A stretch of 18,855 bases of DNA, from the NCBI GenBank assembly GCA_021777685.1, contig JAJYDH010000056.1, forward strand, positions 1 through 18,855. The letters run 5' to 3'. Of this stretch, positions 14,486 through 18,855 are shown in pieces. Each line of letters begins with the position of its first letter. The stretch's first letter is position 1. A program made the translations under genes and the position numbers. The notes beneath the pieces were generated by a model. It made no database searches, was not told the DNA's origin, and saw only the letters and a program-made list of their open reading frames with translations. Source of the DNA: Planctomycetota bacterium. GTDB taxonomy: Bacteria > Planctomycetota > Planctomycetia > Isosphaerales > Isosphaeraceae.

Positions 14486-15538
14486 ATGGCACGACCGGGA
14501 TTCGCGCCGGGCTCCGCCCTGCTGCTGCTGCTGCTGGGCCTGGCCTCGACGACCAGGGCCGAGGACGTTTCGACCCGCTACGAGAAGGTCCGCAAGATCG
14601 CGATCGGCGGCGAAGGGGGGTGGGACTTCCTCGAAGTCGACGCCGCCCACCGCAAGCTTTACGTCGCCCGGAGCACCCGGGTGGTCGTCGTGGACCTCGA
14701 CAGCGAGAAGGTCGTCGGCGAGATCGCCGACACGCCGGGCGTCCACGGGGTCGCCTTCGTCCCCGAGCTGAACCGGGGCTTCACCAGCAACGGCGGCGAC
14801 TCGACCGTGACGGCCTTCGACCTCAAGACCCTGAAGACCCTCGGCAAGGTCAAGGCCAACGGCCGGCCCGACATCATCACGTATGAGCCGGTCAGCCGTC
14901 GGGTCCTCTCGTTCAACCACGGGACCAACGACATCACGGCGATCGACCCGGCCGAGTTGAAGGTGGTCGGCACCCTGGCCGCCGGCGGCGTCCCCGAGCT
15001 GGCCTGTTCCGACGAGAAGGGCCACGTCTTCGTCAACCTGGAGGACACCGGTGAAGTCCTCGAATTCGACGCGAAGTCGATGAAGTCGATCCGGAAGTTC
15101 TCGCTGAGCCCCGGCGAGGAGCCGACCGGCCTGGCCTTCGACCCGAAGCAGCGCAAGCTGTTCAGCACCTGCGCCAACCGGAAGCTGGTCGTCTCCGACG
15201 CCGACAGCGGCAAGGTCGTCCAGACCCTGGAGATCGGCACCGGCCCCGACGGCTGCGTCTTCGACGCCGAGCGGAGGCTGATCTTCAGCTCCAACGGCGG
15301 CGACGGGACCCTGACCATCGTCCGCGAGGTCTCCCCCGGCCGCTACGAGGTCGCCGCGAACGTCAAGACCCAGGTCAGCGCCAAGACGATCGCGATGGAC
15401 CCGAAGACCCACCGCCTGTACCTCTCGGCCGCAACCCCGCAGGCGACCCCCGCCAGGACGAACGCTGGCGCCCCCGCCAAGAAGGCCCGCCGGACCTACG
15501 AGCCGGGCTCCTTCTGCGTCCTCGTGGTCGGCGACTGA
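14486..15538 (+). CDS. Exported YncE-like beta-propeller protein
   Basis: 350 residues. A clear signal peptide (GSALLLLLLGLASTTRA, likely cleaved after A25) is followed by repeated propeller blades: KLYVARSTRVVVVDLDSEKV, GFTSNGGDSTVTAFDLKTLK, VLSFNHGTNDITAIDPAELK, HVFVNLEDTGEVLEFDAKSM, KLFSTCANRKLVVSDADSGK and LIFSSNGGDGTLTIVREV. The pattern of a strand ending in a D-x-x-x hairpin every 40 or so residues fits the YncE/SMP-30-like lactonase-fold propellers, which are mostly binding proteins of unclear role. Near the C-terminus a PQATPARTNAGAPAKKARR spacer interrupts the last blade. The start has GGGACG 6 bases upstream. Probably periplasmic. No enzyme residues can be assigned. Confidence 0.85.
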   Translation: MARPGFAPGSALLLLLLGLASTTRAEDVSTRYEKVRKIAIGGEGGWDFLEVDAAHRKLYVARSTRVVVVDLDSEKVVGEIADTPGVHGVAFVPELNRGFTSNGGDSTVTAFDLKTLKTLGKVKANGRPDIITYEPVSRRVLSFNHGTNDITAIDPAELKVVGTLAAGGVPELACSDEKGHVFVNLEDTGEVLEFDAKSMKSIRKFSLSPGEEPTGLAFDPKQRKLFSTCANRKLVVSDADSGKVVQTLEIGTGPDGCVFDAERRLIFSSNGGDGTLTIVREVSPGRYEVAANVKTQVSAKTIAMDPKTHRLYLSAATPQATPARTNAGAPAKKARRTYEPGSFCVLVVGD

Positions 15539-15557
15539 CGCGATCGGCCCCCGATGG

Positions 15558-15585
15558 CCCCGCCCCGCCGATCCCCGGGGCGGGG
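15558..15585 (+). terminator. GC-rich stem-loop after the beta-propeller gene
   Basis: CCCCGCCCCG (15558-15567) and CGGGGCGGGG (15576-15585) form a perfect 10-bp stem with an 8-base loop, 19 bases after the stop codon. No T-run follows, so intrinsic termination is uncertain; it may act as a weak terminator or mRNA 3' end stabiliser. Confidence 0.45.
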
Positions 15586-15653
15586 TCGCCGATCCGATCT
15601 CAAGATGTTCCCGATCGATCATGGCCATAATCCCGATCCGCGCCCCTCGGCGG

Positions 15654-15682
15654 TTGCCCGGCGACGGCCGGCCGACTATGCT
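15654..15682 (+). promoter_or_regulatory. Possible promoter for the BaeRF3 gene
   Basis: TTGCCC (15654-15659), 17 bases, then TATGCT (15677-15682). Each hexamer matches the sigma70 consensus at four of six positions with ideal spacing. It lies after the hairpin that follows the beta-propeller gene and would give a leader of about 48 bases to ATG 15737. Confidence 0.35.
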
Positions 15683-15736
15683 CTTGGCGGCATCCACATC
15701 GATTACCGCCATGTCGTGAGAGGATCGGGGTCGCGC

Positions 15737-16822
15737 ATGATTTCTCGGAGCGAGTTGAGGCGTCTCCAGGGCCATAATGATTATCCGTCGATCTCGCTGC
15801 TGGCCCCCACCGGCCGGACGGCCCCGGCGAACCAGAAGGACCGGATCGTCGTCAAGAATCTCCAGGCCGAGGGGCTGGAGCGGCTCCTCGGCGAGTTCAA
15901 GAAGCGGGACGTCGCGGCCGTCGTCGGCAACCTGAACAAGCTGGTGGACAAGGTCGACTGGGAGCACGCCGAGGACGGCCTGGCCCTGTACGCCGGCAAG
16001 GACGTCGCGAAGACCTTCTACCTCCCGTTCAAGGTCAAGCCCCGGGTCGTGATCGACGCCACCTTCGCCACGAGGGACCTGGTCTTCACCCTCAACCGGG
16101 CGCCTCGCTACCGGGTCCTGGTCCTGACCGAGAAGCCGACCCGGCTCTTCGAGGCGACGACCAGCGTCCTGACCGAGGACAGGACCAAACCCTTCCCGAT
16201 GGTCCACAAGGGGCCGGGCGGCGCCTCGAAGCTCCCGGGAGGGCAGGGGATCAACCGGTCGGCCGTCCGCGACGAGTCGCACCGCGAGTTCTTCGGCAAG
16301 GTCGACGAGGCCCTCGCCGCGATCCAGAAGGAGGACCCCCTCCCCGTGGTCGTGGTGGGTGTCGACCGCTACCTGGCCTTCTACCACGAGATCGCCCGGG
16401 ACCCGGACTCGATCATCGGGTATGTCTCCGGCAGCTATGACGATCCCAAGCCCTCCGCCCTGGGCAAGCTGACCTGGCCCGTCTTCCAGGCCGGCTCGAC
16501 GATGAAGCGGACCCGGGCCCTGGTCCGGCTCAAGGAGGCCATGAGCGTCAACCGCCACGCCTCGGGGATCGTCCAGGTCTGGCGGGCCGCCTTCGAGAAA
16601 CGCATCCAGACCCTTTTCGTCGAGGCCGACTTCGAATACCCGGCCGACCTCAGCCCGACCGGCGACACCCTGCTCCCCTACACCAAGAAGGGGCCGGCGG
16701 CCCTCGACGACGCCGTGGACGAGGTGATCGAGAAGGTCCTGGCCGACGGCGGCGAGGTCTTCTTCCACGACCCCGGCGTCCTCGACCTCCACCAGAAGAT
16801 CGCCGCCGTGCTCCGCTACTGA
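15737..16822 (+). CDS. Bacterial archaeo-eukaryotic release factor-like protein, family 3 (BaeRF3)
   Basis: 361 residues. The layout fits BaeRF family 3: an N-terminal DYPSISLLAPTGRTAPANQK followed by DRIVVKNLQAEGLERLLGEF, a GLALYAGKDVAKTFYLPFKV strand pair, YRVLVLTEKPTRLFEATTSV in the middle, VVVVGVDRYLAFYHEI after a charged linker, and a C-terminal eRF1/Pelota-like domain ending GGEVFFHDPGVLDLHQKIAA. Such proteins are predicted to act on ribosomes (rescue or hibernation) by analogy to eRF1; this is family-level inference. The ATG at 15737 has a GGGG stretch at suitable distance. The frame extends upstream to 15554 only as Arg/Pro-rich sequence through the hairpin and is rejected. Cytoplasmic. 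Confidence 0.82.
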   Translation: MISRSELRRLQGHNDYPSISLLAPTGRTAPANQKDRIVVKNLQAEGLERLLGEFKKRDVAAVVGNLNKLVDKVDWEHAEDGLALYAGKDVAKTFYLPFKVKPRVVIDATFATRDLVFTLNRAPRYRVLVLTEKPTRLFEATTSVLTEDRTKPFPMVHKGPGGASKLPGGQGINRSAVRDESHREFFGKVDEALAAIQKEDPLPVVVVGVDRYLAFYHEIARDPDSIIGYVSGSYDDPKPSALGKLTWPVFQAGSTMKRTRALVRLKEAMSVNRHASGIVQVWRAAFEKRIQTLFVEADFEYPADLSPTGDTLLPYTKKGPAALDDAVDEVIEKVLADGGEVFFHDPGVLDLHQKIAAVLRY

Positions 16823-16853
16823 GCCCCGGCCGATCGGCACGCCGAGTGCATCT

Positions 16854-16877
16854 CTCCCCCGGGCCGCCCGGGGGAGG
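16854..16877 (+). promoter_or_regulatory. Perfect hairpin that occludes the ribosome site of the glycosylase gene
   Basis: CTCCCCCGGG (16854-16863), loop CCG, and CCCGGGGGAG (16867-16876) form a 10-bp perfect stem. The downstream arm contains most of the GGGGGAGG ribosome site of the GTG start at 16886. The hairpin also lies 32 bases after the BaeRF3 stop and could be a terminator, but no T-run follows and the gene start is only 9 bases away. Confidence 0.55.
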
Positions 16878-16885
16878 ATGCGACG

Positions 16886-17629
16886 GTGCGAACCAAGACG
16901 AAGACGGCCCCGATCGTCCCGGACACGCTCCGGGCAAAGGCCCTGCTGGTCCACGACCGCCTGTGCGCCGAATATGGTGCCCCGATCCCGTTCTTCCACG
17001 ACCTCGACCCCCTGAGCGAACTGGTCTCGTCCCTCCTCTCGCACCGGACCCGGAACGCCGACTCCGGCCGGGCCTTCAAAGCACTCCGCGCCCGGTTCGC
17101 CGACTGGCCGGCCGTCCGCGACGCCCCGACCGCCGACGTCGAGGCCGCCATCGCCCCCTGCACCTGGCCCGAGCAGAAGGCGCCGAGGCTCCAGGCGATC
17201 CTCCGGGCCATCGCCGAGAGCCGGGGCGAATTATCGCTCGACTTCCTCGCCGAGATGCCCGTGATCGAGGCCCGCGAGTGGCTCGAAGACCTCCCCGGCG
17301 TCGGCCCCAAGACGAGCGCCGCGGTCCTCCTGTTCAGCACGTTGCGGCGTCCCGCCCTGCCGGTCGACAGCCACCACCACCGGGTCGCCGCCCGCCTCGG
17401 CCTGATCCCCGCCAACGTCGCCGTCGGCCCCGCGCATGAACTACTGGAAGCCCAACTCCCCGCCGACTGGTCCGCCCAGCAGGTCTACGACAACCACGAG
17501 GCCCTGATGCTCCACGGTCAGAAGGTCTGCCTGCACGCGAAGCCACGGTGCGCCGGATGCGTGGTGCTGGACCTGTGCCCGTTCGGGCAGCGAAAACAGA
17601 CCTCTACCTCGGTCCCGTCCGAATACTGA
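16886..17629 (+). CDS. Endonuclease III-like DNA glycosylase (HhH-GPD, 4Fe-4S)
   Basis: 247 residues. The helix-hairpin-helix LPGVGPKTSAAVLLF (about 136-150) carries Lys142 at the position of the catalytic lysine of Nth, and VDSHHHRVAARLGL carries Asp161 at the position of the catalytic aspartate (VDTH in Nth). A C-terminal cluster C215-x6-C222-x2-C225-x5-C231 binds the 4Fe-4S cluster. The N-terminal FHDLDPLSELVSSLLSHRTR replaces the usual LLSAQ-TD stretch (LSHRTRN), so this is a branch of the family rather than a textbook Nth. Expected role: base excision repair, glycosylase with lyase activity. The GTG start at 16886 follows GGGGGAGG by 8 bases. The last residues (QTSTSVPSEY) are polar and variable. 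Confidence 0.88.
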   Translation: MRTKTKTAPIVPDTLRAKALLVHDRLCAEYGAPIPFFHDLDPLSELVSSLLSHRTRNADSGRAFKALRARFADWPAVRDAPTADVEAAIAPCTWPEQKAPRLQAILRAIAESRGELSLDFLAEMPVIEAREWLEDLPGVGPKTSAAVLLFSTLRRPALPVDSHHHRVAARLGLIPANVAVGPAHELLEAQLPADWSAQQVYDNHEALMLHGQKVCLHAKPRCAGCVVLDLCPFGQRKQTSTSVPSEY

Positions 17630-17682
17630 ATGGCCACGAGCGAATGACCTGTGGAGAACATGGGTTCATTGGAGAGCAAGTC

Positions 17683-18300
17683 GTGGTTCATCAGATTGTG
17701 GACTGGTTCAATGTCGAGAGGGTCAAGGCGATAGCCGCTCTAATCCAGGCGTTCGGCGTGGTGATCGCTGCCATCCTCACTTACCGCTTCGCCAGGAAAT
17801 TGGAGAGCCACAAGTCCGATATGAAGTTGAAGGAGATCGTGCACGCAGAGAACCACAAGCGAGAGCGAGAAAGCCTGGAGAAGATCAACCGCTTGATGGC
17901 AAAGATGGTCTTCAAGCTTGGCCTAGTGCCACCCTTCTTCAACGATCCTGAGCCCGTCCCCGATCGCCAAGACGATGAATCGTTCGAGCAATGGCACCAA
18001 CGCAGATTCCGAATCAAAATCAAGGCGTTCAATGAAGCCATCCTGGAGTTGAACCACGGAGAAGAAGAAGCCTCCATCTACCTGACGTCCGAGTTGCAGG
18101 AGCGTCTGGAGAAGTTCAGGCAACAGGCGGTCAATGTGCTCAACGTGTACTTCACCAATCGAGAAGCCTGCAGGGTCACGATGGGTGACCCGTCCAAGGA
18201 TCTTCAGAAGTTCAAGGAAGACCTTCAGGAGTTGCGGGCGGAAAGCAAGCTGATCGTCGAGGAGTTCAAGAATCAACTGAAAGAAGGGGCAAGACTATGA
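17683..18300 (+). CDS. Unrecognised membrane-anchored coiled-coil protein of lower GC
   Basis: 205 residues if started at GTG 17683, where GGAGAG lies about 6 bases upstream; ATG 17644 in the same frame would add 13 residues but has a poorer ribosome site. One membrane helix (about 15-36, VKAIAALIQAFGVVIAAILT) is followed by a long charged, helix-forming region (KLESHKSDMKLKEIVHAENH, KRERESLEKINRLMAKM), a Pro-rich hinge (GLVPPFFNDPEPVPD) and more helix (LTSELQERLEKFRQQAVNVL) up to KLIVEEFKNQLKEG. No family recognised. Base and codon use differ from the neighbours: many A/T third positions and near-even GC by eye, suggesting recent transfer. Similar small membrane-helix plus coiled-coil proteins occur as accessory genes, but function cannot be assigned. 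Confidence 0.72.
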   Translation: MVHQIVDWFNVERVKAIAALIQAFGVVIAAILTYRFARKLESHKSDMKLKEIVHAENHKRERESLEKINRLMAKMVFKLGLVPPFFNDPEPVPDRQDDESFEQWHQRRFRIKIKAFNEAILELNHGEEEASIYLTSELQERLEKFRQQAVNVLNVYFTNREACRVTMGDPSKDLQKFKEDLQELRAESKLIVEEFKNQLKEGARL

Positions 18301-18787
18301 GGGTCGTGCAAGGGCAGTGATGTCTGCTCCTGAAGCTGATTCCCCGATTTGCACAAAGTCCTGTAGGCTGGGTCTCGACCCTGCCTACTTCTACTCGGGC
18401 GGGTCGGGCTGGACGGGGAGCCAGGGGTAGCGCGGCCCGCTCGTACTTGCGCCGGAGGAGGGCCCGGCGCTCGACCCGTTGCCGCAGCCGGTCGGTCTCG
18501 TAGCCCGGCGATGGGTCCGTTGTGTAGGTGATGGTCCCGTTGCCTTCTTTCACGATGAACTCCGAACCCCCGTGAATCTCCCTCACCCGGCCGTCGGCCC
18601 CTCGGATGATGGCCGTCCCGCCGTCGAGGATGAGCCGGTCGAACTCCTCCTGCTGGGCGATGGAACGGGCGAGCGCCCCGAAGTGCGAGGACCGGCGGCG
18701 GGTCCGTTCCGCGCCCAGGAGGAACGCCGCGAAAACCACCACGATCATGAGACGACGGGTCGTGAATCGCGGCCGGGGAAGGTTCAT
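18266..18787 (-). CDS. Small planctomycete membrane protein (RFTTRRLM type), C-terminus frameshifted
   Basis: The N-terminus PRPRFTTRRLMIVVVFAAFL is the hallmark of a large planctomycete family of small single-helix proteins whose role is unknown. A polar middle follows, then RALLRRKYERAA. The family usually ends KYERAARYPWLPVxPDPPxP. Here that ending is present in another frame: from base 18430 leftward the minus strand reads YPWLPVQPDPPE and a stop at 18391. The open frame instead continues as LPLAPRPARPARVEVGR and stops at 18266, overlapping the end of the convergent gene. I infer a one-base gain or two-base loss near 18430, so the ancestral gene ended at 18391. The ATG at 18787 has only a weak ribosome site. 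Could also be a sequencing error. Confidence 0.65.
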   Translation of the reverse strand: MNLPRPRFTTRRLMIVVVFAAFLLGAERTRRRSSHFGALARSIAQQEEFDRLILDGGTAIIRGADGRVREIHGGSEFIVKEGNGTITYTTDPSPGYETDRLRQRVERRALLRRKYERAALPLAPRPARPARVEVGRVETQPTGLCANRGISFRSRHHCPCTTLIVLPLLSVDS

Positions 18788-18855
18788 GGTCGGGGCTCGA
18801 TCGCCGGGTATTTCTTCATCCCTCGATTACTATCGTGCCCGCGGCGCGGGTCGTG

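Noticed and set aside
13604..17044. Upstream continuation of the dnaN reading frame to 17044 (1521 codons in total)
   Set aside because: The extra part is antisense to the small membrane protein, beta-propeller, BaeRF3 and part of the glycosylase gene; DnaN is complete at 374 residues with a good ribosome site at 13603.

Overview
The window looks like a chromosomal segment of a high-GC planctomycete, most likely an Isosphaeraceae relative. This is inferred from the very GC-rich third codon positions, a small one-membrane-helix protein of the RFTTRRLM type, a VPxTxTxTRYRTEY-repeat surface protein, and a planctomycete-style dnaN/dciA/gyrB neighbourhood. No rRNA or marker gene is present to prove the assignment.

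Layout. Every gene from position 1 to 13603 is on the minus strand and every gene from 14066 to 18300 is on the plus strand, so transcription diverges from a 462-bp gene-free region at 13604-14065. Reading left from there: dnaN (sliding clamp), a DUF1883 protein and a two-helix membrane protein coupled to it, a YhbS-like GNAT acetyltransferase, a promoter, dciA (DUF721 helicase-loader type), gyrB, a 558-bp gap holding a (GAT)9 microsatellite, a SWIM/SNF2 helicase with tandem Pro/Gln repeats, a decayed two-gene module (a frameshifted small protein and an ImmA/IrrE-like protein lacking its middle), an ArnT-type glycosyltransferase whose reading frame contains palindromic repeats, and the start of a repetitive exported protein cut by the window edge. 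Reading right: a small membrane protein, an exported YncE-like beta-propeller, a BaeRF family 3 protein, an endonuclease III-like Fe-S DNA glycosylase, a lower-GC membrane/coiled-coil protein, and (minus strand) a small planctomycete membrane protein with a frameshifted C-terminus.

How it fits together. The core is DNA replication and topology (DnaN, DciA, GyrB). The gap upstream of dnaN carries a DnaA-box-like 9-mer, a roughly 30-bp inverted repeat whose arms contain two further relaxed boxes, and direct repeats spaced 22 bp apart. With the divergent gene orientation, this makes it a candidate origin or DnaA-controlled region. The rest is mostly ordinary chromosome with several signs of decay and repeat invasion. 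I see no CRISPR array, transposase, prophage, tRNA or rRNA, and no complete novel defence system. The most unusual points are the oriC-like region, the repeat pair read through in frame inside the glycosyltransferase, the DUF1883/two-helix pair locked behind dnaN, and the decayed ImmA-like module.
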